Below, piece after piece: positions 1 through 9,552 of a stretch of 64,000 nt of DNA. Under the pieces are notes generated by a model, which worked only from the letters and a program-made list of their open reading frames with translations, did not search any database and had not been told where the DNA came from. This DNA comes from an uncultured Paracoccaceae bacterium (GTDB taxonomy: Bacteria > Pseudomonadota > Alphaproteobacteria > Rhodobacterales > Rhodobacteraceae): assembly GCA_945952025.1 (NCBI GenBank), contig CAMFGW010000008.1, positions 1-64,000 of the forward strand. The letters are read 5' to 3'. Numbering within the stretch: the stretch's first letter is position 1; each line of letters opens with the position of its first letter. The translations under genes and the position numbers were made by a program.

Positions 1-407
1 TTGGGGTGCATATAGCCCGCCCATTCCTTGAGCACTTCGGGCTTGTCGCGGGCCGGGTCGACCGAAATGAAAACCGGCGTGACATCCTGGCCATATTCCT
101 CTTCCAGAATATCGACCGCATTCACATTGCGCCCCACATCCGCCGGGCACACATCCGGGCAACTCGTATAGCCGAAATAGACGAGCGACGGCTTCGTCAG
201 CACATCCTTGTCCGTCACGACCTGTCCGTCCTGGTTGGTCAGCGTAAACGGGCCGCCGATCGCCGACGCACCGCCCATGACCTGCGACGCACCGCAGGCC
301 GCGAAGGCTTGCGCCGCGTCCTTGCGGGTGAAGGCATAGGTCGCGGCCAGCCCGACCAGAAGGGCCGCGCCGGCGGCAAGGGCGATACGCGCGCGGGAAA
401 GGGGCAT
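1..407 (-). CDS. senC: SCO1/SenC/PrrC family copper-binding thioredoxin-fold protein, C-terminus beyond window
   Basis: Membrane-anchored copper chaperone/thiol protein of the SCO family, which delivers copper to cytochrome c oxidase and influences RegB/RegA signalling in Rhodobacter. The product starts MPLSRARIALAAG with a hydrophobic anchor at about residues 8-27, followed by a thioredoxin-like fold with the family motif FGYTSCPDVCP carrying the CxxxC copper ligands, and then the SVDPARD segment. The conserved histidine further on is outside the window, so the gene is cut by the left edge. The start is the ATG read from 407. It diverges from regB with 90 bases between the starts, the arrangement known for senC/prrC-regA next to regB/prrB in Rhodobacter, so regA/prrA probably lies just outside. 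Confidence 0.9.
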   Translation of the reverse strand, partial: MPLSRARIALAAGAALLVGLAATYAFTRKDAAQAFAACGASQVMGGASAIGGPFTLTNQDGQVVTDKDVLTKPSLVYFGYTSCPDVCPADVGRNVNAVDILEEEYGQDVTPVFISVDPARDKPEVLKEWAGYMHP

Positions 408-430
408 GGCAGGCTCCGAAGCTCTGGCGG

Positions 431-459
431 TTGAAGACGGAACAGGTGGCGTCTATCAA
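431..459 (+). promoter_or_regulatory. Candidate -35/-10 promoter for regB
   Basis: TTGAAG at 431-436 and TATCAA at 454-459 are separated by exactly 17 bases; each matches the sigma70 hexamer at four of six positions. A transcript would start near 466, about 30 bases before the regB ATG at 498. The site lies inside the senC-regB divergent gap, where RegA binding is known in related species; I did not recognise a convincing RegA operator. Confidence 0.45.
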
Positions 460-497
460 TCACCTCTGCCCTCCCAAGACAACCAGACAGGTGCGAC

Positions 498-1883
498 ATG
501 TCCGCAGACAGCCTCGACCGCCTGGGTGCGCCGGAACGTCGCGCAAGCTGGATCCGGCCGGGCACGCTGGTCCTTCTGCGCTGGATGGCGGCGGTGGGCC
601 AGCTGGTGACGATCGCAGCGGCGATCACGCTTTTCCACGTCAGCCTGCCGGTCCTTCCGGCGCTTCTGATCGTCGGCACGCTGATCCTGGCAAACCTTCT
701 GTCGGAACTGGCCTTTGCGAAGGGGCGCCATTTGTCGCGCCGGGCCGCCGTCGTGATCCTGTCCTTCGACAGCCTGCAACTCGCAGCGCTTCTGGGCGTG
801 ACCGGGGGGCTGAACAACCCCTTTGCGCTTCTGCTTCTGGCGCCAGCGACCATCGCCGCAACCGCGCTCGACCGGCGGGCGACGGTCCTGCTCGCGGCCC
901 TGACCATTGCGCTGGTGCTGGCCTTGCGCTTTTCCGGCGCGCCGCCCCTGATCCATTTCGGCGTCCCCCTCGCCGCCCCGCCGGAGCTTACGCACGGCTT
1001 TGCCGTCGCCATCATCGTCGGCGTCCTTTTCCTCGCGCTCTATGCCTTCCTGGTCAGCTCCGAGATCGCACGCATGGACCGCGCGCTTCTGGCCACGCAG
1101 ATGGCCCTTGGTCGCGAACAGAGGCTGAGCGCCCTGACCGGCGTCGTCGCCGCGACCGCGCACGAGCTTGGGACGCCCCTGGCCACCATCAAGCTGACCA
1201 GCGCCGAACTGATCGACGACCTGGAGGGCCAACCCGCGCTGCAGGATGACGCGCGCCTGATCCGCGATCAGGCCAATCGCTGCCGCGATATCCTGCGGGC
1301 CATGGGCCGGGCGGGCAAGGACGACCTGCACCTGCGCGCCGCCCCTCTTGGCGCCGTCCTGGCCGAGGCGGCAGAGCCCCACGCCCACCGCGGCATCCGC
1401 CTGACGATCAACCCCCTGCCCGGCCAGTCCGGGCCGGGGCCCACCATCGCGCGCCGCCCCGAACTGATCCATGGCCTGAGGAACCTGGTCCAGAACGCCG
1501 TCGATTTCGCAAGGGCCGAGGTCTGGATCGACTACGGCTGGACCGCAGACGAACTGACCGTGCAGATCGAAGACGACGGCCCCGGTTTCAGCCCCAAGAC
1601 CCTTGCCCGGATCGGCATGCCGTTCCTGCGCGGCCGCCCCGACCCATCAAGCGACCGCGCCGGCTATGAAGGCATGGGGCTTGGCCTCTTCATCGCCAAG
1701 ACGCTTCTGGAACGGACCGGCGCGGAACTGACCATGGCCAACCTCTCCGACCCCTTCCTGGCCGAGGACGAGCGTCCGGTCCGCGGCGGCGCCTCGGCCC
1801 GGCTGAGCTGGTCGCGCGCCGACCTGGCTGTCGATCGGCTGGACGGCCTCGGCGAAAATCCCCCGGCCGGCGACGGGTCTTAA
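498..1883 (+). CDS. regB: Redox-sensing sensor histidine kinase RegB/PrrB
   Basis: Inner-membrane histidine kinase that senses redox state and phosphorylates RegA/PrrA to control photosynthesis, respiration and carbon/nitrogen fixation genes. The 461-residue product has about six hydrophobic segments (residues 25-190), the conserved quinone-binding motif GGLNNPF at 103-109, and the H-box HELGTPLAT with phospho-accepting His222. Cys262 in NRCRDILRAMG matches the redox-active cysteine of the Rhodobacter capsulatus protein; both residues are offset by three from that protein. The ATPase domain follows with the N box (NLVQNAVDFA), DDGPGF and GMGLGLFI. The length equals the family norm. It is divergent from senC. 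All catalytic and sensory residues are present, so it should be functional. Confidence 0.96.
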   Translation: MSADSLDRLGAPERRASWIRPGTLVLLRWMAAVGQLVTIAAAITLFHVSLPVLPALLIVGTLILANLLSELAFAKGRHLSRRAAVVILSFDSLQLAALLGVTGGLNNPFALLLLAPATIAATALDRRATVLLAALTIALVLALRFSGAPPLIHFGVPLAAPPELTHGFAVAIIVGVLFLALYAFLVSSEIARMDRALLATQMALGREQRLSALTGVVAATAHELGTPLATIKLTSAELIDDLEGQPALQDDARLIRDQANRCRDILRAMGRAGKDDLHLRAAPLGAVLAEAAEPHAHRGIRLTINPLPGQSGPGPTIARRPELIHGLRNLVQNAVDFARAEVWIDYGWTADELTVQIEDDGPGFSPKTLARIGMPFLRGRPDPSSDRAGYEGMGLGLFIAKTLLERTGAELTMANLSDPFLAEDERPVRGGASARLSWSRADLAVDRLDGLGENPPAGDGS

Positions 1884-1943
1884 ACAGCCGTTAACCATTT
1901 GCTGTGAAAAGGGTGCAGACGGGTTAACGAACGGGTTCGCAGA

Positions 1944-3548
1944 ATGCTGTCCTCGGCTCTTCTTTTTGCAGCGGCCTCGCTGGCGGCGGGTTTCCTGGCA
2001 CTGCTTTGCCTCTCGCTCATCGAGCGGCCACGGGCTGCCTCGCCCAAGGCGACGGCGGCGGGCGCGCTCGACCCGACGATCTTCCTTTTCGAAGGGCACG
2101 ACCTGATCGACGCGACGCTGCCCGCGCGCCGGCTCCTTCTGTCGCTCGGCGGCGCGGACAGCGACTGGGACCGGCTGATGGCCTACCTCGCCCCCCGCTT
2201 CCCGACCCTTCTGGAAGACGTCGAAAGCGTCATGGCGAACGAGGAAATCTACCTGACCTCGGACCGCGAAAACGACCTGCGGCTCAGGATCGAAGGCACC
2301 GGCGCCGGCCTGCGCTTCGCGATCGAGGATCTGGCCCAGGAAGGCCAGGCCGTCCTTCTGGACAGCCTGAGCGTCCGGGCCCAGGAACAGGAACTCGGCG
2401 ACCTGCGCGAAACGCTCGGCGAACTTGCCATGCCAATCTGGCGCACCACCCCGGATGGCGAGGTTGTCTGGGCCAATCGCGGCTACCTCGACATCGTCGA
2501 GGCCACCCACGGCCCGGTGTCGGTCTGGCCCCTGCCCCAGGTCTTCGGCGTCGATGCGAGCCCCCATGGCGCGGCGACCCGCCGGCTGAGCCTGCCGCAC
2601 CCCGTCGCCCCCCTTGGCCGCTGGTTCGACTGCCATTCGACCGACCTGCCCGGCGGCCGCCTGCATGTCGCACTGCCCGCCGACGCGCTGGTCCGCACCG
2701 AAGGCTCGCTGAAGGAATTCGTGCAGACACTCAGCAAGACCTTCGCCCACCTGTCGGTCGGCCTTGCGATCTTCGACCGCGAACGGCGGCTCGCGCTCTT
2801 CAATCCCGCGCTGACCGACCTGTCGACGCTGCAGATCGACTTCCTGTCGGGCCGGCCCTCGCTGCACTCGTTCCTCGACCGCCTGCGCGAGGCGCGGATC
2901 CTGCCTGAACCCAAGGATTATGCCAGCTGGCGCCGCCAGATCACCGAACTGGAAAGCGCCGCAGCCGCCGGCGCCTACGAAGAGACCTGGACGCTGCCGA
3001 CCGGCCAGACCTACCGCGTCACCGGCCGCCCGCACCCCGACGGGGCGCTCGCCTTCCTGATCGAGGATATCTCGGCCGAAGTGTCCCTGACCCGCCGCTT
3101 CCGGTCCGAAATTCAGCTTGGCCAGTCGGTGATCGACGCGCTCGACGAAGCACTCTGCGTCTTCTCCCACACCGGCGACCTCATCATGTCGAACCGCGCC
3201 TTCGCCAGCCTCTGGGACCTGGACCCTTCGGCGACGCTCGGCACCGTCAACATCTTCGAGGCGCTCCGCCACTGGCAGGCGCGCACCCTGCCGAACCCGG
3301 TCTGGACCGAACTGCGCGACTTCGTCCTGTCGCCACAGGACCGCAAGGCCTGGACTGCCGAAATCGAACGCGCGGACGGCGCCGGCCCGATCCTCTGCAC
3401 CATCAGCCCGGCCGGCGGCGGCGGCACGCTTGTCCGCTTCGCCACCCAGGCACGCCGCCCCGGCGAGGCCCCGCGCGAACGCGTCAAGTCCGTCCGCCAC
3501 AGCCGCCGCCTGAACCTGGGCCTGCCCCCGGGGCAGCAACTCGCTTGA
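1944..3548 (+). CDS. Membrane-anchored multi-PAS protein without a visible output domain
   Basis: 534 residues. An N-terminal hydrophobic segment (about residues 3-25) is followed by three PAS-like regions, recognisable from phrases such as [18 protein letters not shown] (about 163-180), [17 protein letters not shown] (about 272-288) and [22 protein letters not shown] (about 400-421). No histidine-kinase H-box, ATPase, GGDEF, EAL or HTH follows; the protein ends in a basic tail ([15 protein letters not shown]). It lies 60 bases after regB on the same strand and could be cotranscribed, suggesting a signalling role, but partner and ligand are unknown. The start is the first ATG in frame after the regB stop. 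Its stop is far upstream of the recognised argG start, so it does not overlap functional argG. Confidence 0.7.
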   Translation: MLSSALLFAAASLAAGFLALLCLSLIERPRAASPKATAAGALDPTIFLFEGHDLIDATLPARRLLLSLGGADSDWDRLMAYLAPRFPTLLEDVESVMANEEIYLTSDRENDLRLRIEGTGAGLRFAIEDLAQEGQAVLLDSLSVRAQEQELGDLRETLGELAMPIWRTTPDGEVVWANRGYLDIVEATHGPVSVWPLPQVFGVDASPHGAATRRLSLPHPVAPLGRWFDCHSTDLPGGRLHVALPADALVRTEGSLKEFVQTLSKTFAHLSVGLAIFDRERRLALFNPALTDLSTLQIDFLSGRPSLHSFLDRLREARILPEPKDYASWRRQITELESAAAAGAYEETWTLPTGQTYRVTGRPHPDGALAFLIEDISAEVSLTRRFRSEIQLGQSVIDALDEALCVFSHTGDLIMSNRAFASLWDLDPSATLGTVNIFEALRHWQARTLPNPVWTELRDFVLSPQDRKAWTAEIERADGAGPILCTISPAGGGGTLVRFATQARRPGEAPRERVKSVRHSRRLNLGLPPGQQLA

Positions 3549-3718
3549 CGGCCAGACCGGCGACGTGGCCTACGACGGCTGAGGTGCGCCGGATCCGCCG
3601 GCGCCCGGCCTGCCCCCGGCGGGGCCGTCCTTGCCCCAGCGTCCGTTCTCGGCTAAGCGCGGACCCGACCGGCCGCGCCGAAAAGCCGAGGCCGAAAAGT
3701 CCAGGAAGGAGCGCCGCC

Positions 3719-4960
3719 TTGTCCAGCCCGAAATCCGCACCGAAGAAGGTCGTTCTTGCCTATTCCGGGGGGCTCGACACCTCGATCATCCTGAAGTGGC
3801 TGCAAAGCGAATATGGCTGCGAGGTAGTGACCTTCACCGCCGACCTCGGCCAGGGCGAAGAGCTGGAACCTGCGCGCCAGAAGGCGCTTCTGCTGGGGAT
3901 CAAGCCGGAAAACATCCACATGGTCGACGTGCGCGAGGAATTCGTGCGCGACTTCGTCTTCCCGATGTTCCGCGCCAACGCGCTTTACGAAGGGCTCTAC
4001 CTGCTGGGAACCTCGATCGCGCGGCCGCTCATCAGCCAGCACCTTGTCCGCATCGCCCATGAAACCGGCGCCGACGCCGTGGCCCATGGCGCGACCGGCA
4101 AAGGCAACGACCAGGTCCGGTTCGAACTGTCGGCCGCAGCGCTTGACCCCGCGATCCGCGTCATCGCCCCCTGGCGGCTCTGGGACCTGACCAGTCGCAC
4201 CCGCCTTCTGGAATTCGCCGAGGCCAACCAGATCCCGATCGCCAAGGACAAGCGCGGCGAGGCGCCCTTCTCGGTCGATGCGAACCTTCTGCACACTTCT
4301 TCCGAAGGCAAGGTCCTAGAAAACCCGGCCGAAGAGGCGCCCGAGTTCGTCTATCAGCGCGTGGTGCCGGTCGAACAGGCACCCGACAAGGCCGAACATA
4401 TCGAGATCACCTTCGAAAAGGGCGATGCCGTCGCCATCGACGGCGAGCGCCTGTCGCCCGCAACGATCCTCGCGCGGCTGAACGACATCGGCGGCCGCCA
4501 CGGCATCGGCCTTCTGGACCTGGTGGAAAACCGCTTCGTCGGCATGAAGTCCCGCGGCCTTTACGAAACCCCCGGCGGCACCATCCTGCTGGAGGCACAT
4601 CGCGGCATCGAACAGATCACGCTGGACGCGGGCGCAGGACACCTGAAGGATTCGATCATGCCGCGCTACGCCGAGCTGATCTATAACGGCTTCTGGTTCA
4701 GCCCCGAACGCGAGATGCTGCAGGCGCTGATCGACAAGAGCCAGGAACATGTCTCGGGCACCGTGCGGCTGAAGCTCTACAAGGGCGCGGCCCGCACCGT
4801 CGCCCGCTGGTCCGACGAATCGCTCTATTCCGAAAAGCATGTGACTTTCGAGGAAGACGCGGGCGCCTACGACCAGAAGGACGCCGAGGGCTTCATCCGC
4901 CTGAACGCGCTGCGCCTGAAGTTGATCGCCGCCCGGAATGCCCGCCGCAAGGCACGCTAA
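3719..4960 (+). CDS. argG: Argininosuccinate synthase
   Basis: Cytosolic enzyme that condenses citrulline and aspartate with ATP to argininosuccinate, the penultimate step of arginine synthesis. The N-terminal ATP-pyrophosphatase P-loop AYSGGLDTS is at about residues 11-19, followed by the conserved [13 protein letters not shown] segment and ETPGGTIL. I start it at TTG 3719, which has a strong AGGAAGGAG site just upstream and gives a 413-residue protein, the usual length. The frame stays open for 58 more codons upstream, but that arginine- and proline-rich stretch resembles no ArgG N-terminus and overlaps the PAS gene. Downstream is a hairpin at 4984-5007. Confidence 0.95.
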   Translation: MSSPKSAPKKVVLAYSGGLDTSIILKWLQSEYGCEVVTFTADLGQGEELEPARQKALLLGIKPENIHMVDVREEFVRDFVFPMFRANALYEGLYLLGTSIARPLISQHLVRIAHETGADAVAHGATGKGNDQVRFELSAAALDPAIRVIAPWRLWDLTSRTRLLEFAEANQIPIAKDKRGEAPFSVDANLLHTSSEGKVLENPAEEAPEFVYQRVVPVEQAPDKAEHIEITFEKGDAVAIDGERLSPATILARLNDIGGRHGIGLLDLVENRFVGMKSRGLYETPGGTILLEAHRGIEQITLDAGAGHLKDSIMPRYAELIYNGFWFSPEREMLQALIDKSQEHVSGTVRLKLYKGAARTVARWSDESLYSEKHVTFEEDAGAYDQKDAEGFIRLNALRLKLIAARNARRKAR

Positions 4961-4983
4961 GGCCAAGGGGGTCACGCAAAGCT

Positions 4984-5007
4984 GATTTGCGCGGAGCCGC
5001 GCAAATC
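4984..5007 (+). terminator. Hairpin after argG, possible terminator
   Basis: GATTTGCGCG, loop GAGC, CGCGCAAATC form a perfect 10-base-pair stem 23 bases after the argG stop. No T-run follows, so if it ends transcription it may be Rho-assisted or act as an mRNA-stabilising 3' end. It lies between argG and msrA. Confidence 0.4.
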
Positions 5008-5049
5008 CTCAGCCTATGTGCGACCCTTTCGCATCGAGGCACCAGACCC

Positions 5050-5685
5050 ATGGCCCCCACGCTCATCCGCGCCCTTTTCGCCCTGATCGCCGCGCTGGCC
5101 CTGTCGGCGCCCGCGCGGGCCGATACCGCCATCTTCGCCGGCGGCTGCTTCTGGTGCGTCGAATCGAACTTCGAACATGTGCCGGGCGTCAGTGACGTGG
5201 TCAGCGGCTACACCGGCGGCACGCTCGACAACCCGACCTATGACGACGTGACCTCGGAAACCACCGGCCACTACGAATCGGTTCAGATCACCTTCGACCC
5301 GGCCAAGGTCAGCTACGCCAAGCTGGTCGACCTGTTCCTGCATTCGACCGACGTGGTCGATGCGGACGGCCAGTTCTGCGACCGGGGGCCGTCCTACCGC
5401 TCGGCAATCTTTGCCAACGGCCCCGACCAGACGGCAACGGCGAAGGCGGCTGTGGCACAGGCCGCGACTGACCTTGGCCAGCCGGTCGCCACCCCGGTCC
5501 TGCCCGCCCAGCACTTCTGGCCGGCCGAGGCCTACCACCAGAACTACTGGCGCGGCACCAACATCGTCTGGACCCGCCGCGGCCCGAAAGAACAATCGTC
5601 GGCCTACCAGTTCTACCGTCAGGCCTGCGGCCGCGACGACCGCGTCAAGGCGCTCTGGGGTCCGAAGGCCGCCTTCGTCGAATAG
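5050..5685 (+). CDS. msrA: Secreted peptide-methionine (S)-S-oxide reductase
   Basis: Reduces methionine-S-sulfoxide in oxidised proteins. The product begins with a signal peptide (hydrophobic LIRALFALIAALALSAPARA, cleavage likely after ARA at about 24), so it should act in the periplasm. The catalytic motif GGCFWCVE lies at about residues 31-38, with its first cysteine as the nucleophile. Other MsrA signatures (GYTGG, HYESV, HFWPAEAYHQNY) follow, and a likely recycling cysteine is in FYRQACGRD. The start ATG at 5050 is preferred over an in-frame ATG 21 codons upstream because it begins the signal peptide directly. It converges on maeB with a 2-base gap between stops. Confidence 0.93.
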   Translation: MAPTLIRALFALIAALALSAPARADTAIFAGGCFWCVESNFEHVPGVSDVVSGYTGGTLDNPTYDDVTSETTGHYESVQITFDPAKVSYAKLVDLFLHSTDVVDADGQFCDRGPSYRSAIFANGPDQTATAKAAVAQAATDLGQPVATPVLPAQHFWPAEAYHQNYWRGTNIVWTRRGPKEQSSAYQFYRQACGRDDRVKALWGPKAAFVE

Positions 5686-5687
5686 GC

Positions 5688-7955
5688 TCAGGCCGTCTGG
5701 CCCAGCTTGCAGGCCGCGATGACGGCCATGTTCAGGATGTCGTTGACCGTCGATCCGGTCGAACAGATTTGGATCGGGCTGTCGACGCCGGTCAGGATCG
5801 GCCCGATCACCGTCGCGCCCGCCATTTCCTGCATCAGCTTGACCGAGATCGAGGCCGAATGCCGCGCCGGCACCACCAGCACGTTCGCCGGCCCCGACAG
5901 GCGGCAGAAGGGATAGTGCGCCATCTGTTCGGGATTGAGCGCGACATCCACCGTCATCTCGCCCTCATACTCGAAATCGACGCCGCGCCGATCCAGGGCC
6001 TTGGGTGCCTGGTGCATCTTTGTTGCCCTTTCGGAAACGGGATAGCCGAAGGTCGAGAAGGACAGGAACGCCACCCGCGGGTCGATCCCCAGCCCGCGCG
6101 CCACATGCGCCCCCCGCTCGGCAATGTCGGCCAGATCCTCTTCGTCGGGCCATTCATGCACCAGCGTGTCGCCGATGAGGACGATCCGCCCCTTGTGGAC
6201 GATGGCCGTGATCCCGACCGCCCCGTCCGACGCCCGCGCATCAAAGACATGGTTGATAAGCTCGAGCACATGCGCCGATTTGCGCGTCGCCCCCGTCACC
6301 AGCCCGTCCGCATGGCCATGGGCGAGCATCAGCGCCGAAAAGACATGCCGGTCGCGCGCCGCGAGCCGGTGCACGTCCTGCGCATCATAGCCCTGCCGCT
6401 GGAGCCGCGCGTAAAGGAAATCCTTGTAGGCCTGCAGGTGCCGCGTGTTGGCGGCATTCACCACCTCCAGTTCGCGCACCGCATCGCCAAGCCCTTCTGC
6501 TGCAAGCTTTTCCCGCACGTCAGGCTCGCGGCCCACGACCATCGCCCGGCCGAGCCCGGCCCGCTGATAGGCCAACGCGGCCTTGAGGACGCGGATATCG
6601 TCGCCCTCCGCAAAGAGCATCCGCGCCTGCGCCATCCGCGCCCGTGCATGGATGCCCTGCAGGATTGTCGCCGTCGGGTCCATGCGCGCCTTGAGCGCCA
6701 GCTCATAGCCCGCCATGTCGACGATGGGCCGCCGCGCAGCCCCCGTCTTCATCCCGGCACGCGCCACCGCAGGCGGGATGACGTGAATCAGCCGCGGATC
6801 GAACGGCGTCGGGATGATGTAGTCTCGCCCGAACGACAGCTTCCGGCCATAGGCCATCGCCACCTCGTCCGGCACATCCTCGCGCGCCAGTTTCGCCAGA
6901 GCCTCGGCACAGGCGATCTTCATCTCGTCGTTGATCGCCCGGGCGTGAATGTCGAGCGCGCCCCGGAACAGGTAAGGAAAACCGAGGACATTGTTGACCT
7001 GGTTGGGATAATCCGACCGCCCCGTCGCCACGATCGCATCGGGCCGCACGGCATGTGCCTCTTCCGGCGTGATTTCCGGATCGGGGTTCGCCATGGCGAA
7101 GATGACCGGGTTCGGCGCCATCGACGCGACCATCTCGGGCGTCACGGCGCCCTTGGCCGACACGCCCAGGAACACGTCCGCGCCCCGCATCGCATCGTCC
7201 AGCGTCCGGGCCTCGGTCCGCGCGGCATGGGCGGACTTCCACTGGTTCATCCCCTCGGTCCGGCCCTGCCAGATGACGCCCTTGGTGTCGCACATGATGC
7301 AATTGTCGTGGGCCGCGCCCATCGACTTCAGGAGTTCCAGACAGGCGATTCCCGCCGCGCCGGCACCATTCAGGACGATCTTCACCTCGCCGATGTTCTT
7401 GCCCGAAAGCTCGAGCGCATTGATGAGGCCGGCCGCGCAGATCACCGCCGTGCCGTGCTGGTCGTCATGGAACACCGGGATGTCCATGATTTCCTTCAGG
7501 CGCTGCTCGATGATGAAACATTCGGGCGCCTTGATATCCTCGAGGTTGATGCCGCCGAAGGTCGGGCCCATCAGGCGGACGGCCTGGATGATTTCCTCGG
7601 GATCCTCGGTATCAAGCTCGATGTCGATGGCGTTCACGTCGGCGAAACGCTTGAAGAGGACGGCCTTCCCCTCCATCACCGGCTTCGAGGCCAGCGCACC
7701 GAGGTTGCCCAGGCCAAGGATCGCCGTGCCGTTCGAGATGACCGCGACCATGTTGCCCTTGGTCGTATAGTCATAGGCGGTCTCGGGCCGTTCGGCGATG
7801 GCTTCGACCGGAACCGCCACGCCGGGGGAATAGGCCAGCGACAGGTCGCGCTGCGTCGCCATCGGCTTTGACGCGTTGATCTCGTACTTTCCCGGCGTGG
7901 GTGAAAGATGGTAGGCCAAGGCCTCTTCGGGGGTGACGCGGGTCTTCTGGGCCAT
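5688..7955 (-). CDS. maeB: NADP-dependent malic enzyme with C-terminal phosphotransacetylase-like domain
   Basis: Oxidatively decarboxylates malate to pyruvate, supplying NADPH and pyruvate. At 755 residues it is the long bacterial form: an N-terminal malic domain (SLAYSPGVAVP, then FHDDQHGTAV), an NAD(P)-binding domain (LNGAGAAGIACLELL) and, from about residue 430, a phosphotransacetylase-like domain thought to be regulatory rather than catalytic in this family. The start is ATG 7955 (MAQKTRVTPEEAL) with GAGG 8 bases upstream; a longer reading to 8009 lacks family similarity. It is divergent from hemW and convergent with msrA. Confidence 0.95.
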   Translation of the reverse strand: MAQKTRVTPEEALAYHLSPTPGKYEINASKPMATQRDLSLAYSPGVAVPVEAIAERPETAYDYTTKGNMVAVISNGTAILGLGNLGALASKPVMEGKAVLFKRFADVNAIDIELDTEDPEEIIQAVRLMGPTFGGINLEDIKAPECFIIEQRLKEIMDIPVFHDDQHGTAVICAAGLINALELSGKNIGEVKIVLNGAGAAGIACLELLKSMGAAHDNCIMCDTKGVIWQGRTEGMNQWKSAHAARTEARTLDDAMRGADVFLGVSAKGAVTPEMVASMAPNPVIFAMANPDPEITPEEAHAVRPDAIVATGRSDYPNQVNNVLGFPYLFRGALDIHARAINDEMKIACAEALAKLAREDVPDEVAMAYGRKLSFGRDYIIPTPFDPRLIHVIPPAVARAGMKTGAARRPIVDMAGYELALKARMDPTATILQGIHARARMAQARMLFAEGDDIRVLKAALAYQRAGLGRAMVVGREPDVREKLAAEGLGDAVRELEVVNAANTRHLQAYKDFLYARLQRQGYDAQDVHRLAARDRHVFSALMLAHGHADGLVTGATRKSAHVLELINHVFDARASDGAVGITAIVHKGRIVLIGDTLVHEWPDEEDLADIAERGAHVARGLGIDPRVAFLSFSTFGYPVSERATKMHQAPKALDRRGVDFEYEGEMTVDVALNPEQMAHYPFCRLSGPANVLVVPARHSASISVKLMQEMAGATVIGPILTGVDSPIQICSTGSTVNDILNMAVIAACKLGQTA

Positions 7956-8008
7956 GGCGGGATCCTCGGGGTTTCCTGCCGTCTTACCGGGGGTGAGGCG
8001 GCTTCTCA

Positions 8009-9199
8009 ATGGCGGTGGAGCGGACGGGCGTGACGGACGGGGCGGCAGAGGACTGGCGGCAGGGCGGCTTTGCCCTCTACCTCCATTGGCCCTTCTGCGC
8101 GTCGAAATGCCCCTATTGCGATTTCAACAGCCATGTGGCGGCGTCCGTCGACCAGCCCCGCTGGACCCGCGCCTACCTGTCCGAACTGGACCGGGCCGCG
8201 GCCGAGACGGGGGACCGGGTGCTGGGATCCGTCTTTTTCGGCGGTGGTACCCCGTCCCTGATGGAGCCGGAAACGGTCGCGGCGATCCTCGACCGGGTGC
8301 GGGCGCGCTGGCGGATTGCCAATGACCTGGAGGTGACGCTCGAGGCCAATCCGACCTCGGTCGAGGCGGGGCGGTTCCGGGCCTATGGGCAGGCCGGGGT
8401 GAACCGGCTGTCGATGGGCGTCCAGGCGCTGAACGACCGCGACCTGCAGCGGCTCGGGCGGATGCACACGGCGGCAGAGGCGCGGCGGGCCTTCGACATT
8501 GCGCGCGACGCCTTTTCGCGGGTGAGCTTCGATCTGATCTACGCCCGTCAGGACCAGCCGCCCGAGGATTGGGAGCGGGAGCTGCGCGAGGCACTCGCCA
8601 CGGCCGTCGATCACCTCTCGCTCTACCAGCTGACGATCGAGGATGGCACGGTCTTTGGTGCACGCGCTGCCGCCGGACATCTGCGTGGATTGCCGGATGA
8701 GGACCGGTCGGCGGACATGTATTCCCTGACCCAGGACCTCTGCGATGGGGCGGGCATGACGGCCTACGAAGTGTCTAACCATGCCAAAACGGGATCGGAA
8801 AGCCGTCACAACCTGACCTATTGGCGGGCCGGGGATTATGTGGGCATCGGTCCCGGCGCGCATGGACGGCTGACGATCGGCGGCCAGCGCTGGGCGACCG
8901 AGGCGCCGAAGGCGCCCGGCGACTGGCTGCGGAAGGTCGAGGATTTGGGCTCTGGCGAGGCGCCGCGTGAGCGGGTTCTGGACGGCGACCGGGCCGCAGA
9001 ATTTCTGATGATGGGCTTGCGCCTGGCGGAAGGCATCTCGCTTGCGCGCTACCGCAACCTGGCCGGGGCCTCGCTTGCCAAGGCGAAGCTTGCGCCGCTT
9101 GTGGATCTGGGGCTCATGGAGGCGACCGGGGACCGGCTTCGCGCGACGAAGGCCGGGATGCCGCTTCTCAATGCGCTCTTGCGGGAGCTTCTGGCATGA
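8009..9199 (+). CDS. hemW: Radical SAM heme chaperone HemW
   Basis: HemW-type protein, once annotated as oxygen-independent coproporphyrinogen oxidase. It binds heme and an S-adenosylmethionine-linked 4Fe-4S cluster and is thought to insert heme into respiratory enzymes. The cluster motif CxxxCxxC is C30-ASK-C34-PY-C37 within LYLHWPFCASKCPYCDFN. GGGTPSLM and GVQALNDRDLQRLGR follow, as does the HNLTYWRAGDYVGIGPGAHG region typical of the HemW/HemN family. The short N-terminal domain before HWPFC fits HemW rather than true HemN. The gene overlaps the next one by 4 bases (ATGA), indicating translational coupling. Confidence 0.92.
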   Translation: MAVERTGVTDGAAEDWRQGGFALYLHWPFCASKCPYCDFNSHVAASVDQPRWTRAYLSELDRAAAETGDRVLGSVFFGGGTPSLMEPETVAAILDRVRARWRIANDLEVTLEANPTSVEAGRFRAYGQAGVNRLSMGVQALNDRDLQRLGRMHTAAEARRAFDIARDAFSRVSFDLIYARQDQPPEDWERELREALATAVDHLSLYQLTIEDGTVFGARAAAGHLRGLPDEDRSADMYSLTQDLCDGAGMTAYEVSNHAKTGSESRHNLTYWRAGDYVGIGPGAHGRLTIGGQRWATEAPKAPGDWLRKVEDLGSGEAPRERVLDGDRAAEFLMMGLRLAEGISLARYRNLAGASLAKAKLAPLVDLGLMEATGDRLRATKAGMPLLNALLRELLA

Positions 9200-9549
9200 T
9201 GCGTCCCCTCTGGACCTTCTTCGGACTGGCGTTCGTGGTGATCGGGGCCATCGGGCTGTTCCTGCCCTTCCTGCCGACCGTCCCCTTCATGCTCGCCGCC
9301 GCCTTCTGTTTCAGCCAAAGCTCGCCCCGGCTGCACAATTGGCTGCTGACGCACAATATCTTCGGGCCCCCGATCCATGCCTGGCGCGAACGGGGCGCGG
9401 TTCCGCGGCGGGTGAAGTGGATCTCGACCCTGTCGTCGCTGGCCGCGCCCGTCATTTCGGCGATCCTGGGCTTCAGCACCGCCGTGATCGCCTTTCAGGT
9501 GATCTGCGTGATCGCCGTCATGGCCTTCATCTGGACGCGACCGGACTGA
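9196..9549 (+). CDS. YbaN-like DUF454 inner-membrane protein
   Basis: 117-residue integral membrane protein of the YbaN/DUF454 family, function unknown. The start reads MMRPLWTFFGLAFVVIG, with the family signature GLFLPFLPTVPFMLAAAFCF spanning the first two membrane segments, then SSPRLHNWLL and a C-terminal membrane hairpin (about residues 77-112). It starts inside the hemW stop region (ATGA overlap), so it is probably coexpressed. It converges on parB, the two stops being 3 bases apart, which leaves no room for a separate terminator. Confidence 0.85.
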   Translation: MMRPLWTFFGLAFVVIGAIGLFLPFLPTVPFMLAAAFCFSQSSPRLHNWLLTHNIFGPPIHAWRERGAVPRRVKWISTLSSLAAPVISAILGFSTAVIAFQVICVIAVMAFIWTRPD

Positions 9550-9552
9550 GGC

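Noticed and set aside
1647..3539. Long minus-strand open frame (630 codons) opposite the PAS gene
   Set aside because: Shadow frame of high-GC coding DNA; composition is low-complexity Gly/Arg/Ala with no family motif, while the plus strand has PAS phrases.
3545..3718. N-terminal extension of argG from the 3545 start
   Set aside because: Overlaps the PAS gene and does not resemble ArgG; the TTG at 3719 has a strong AGGAAGGAG site.
5769..7871. 700-codon plus-strand frame opposite maeB
   Set aside because: Antisense of a clearly recognised malic enzyme; Arg/His/Pro-rich without domain features.
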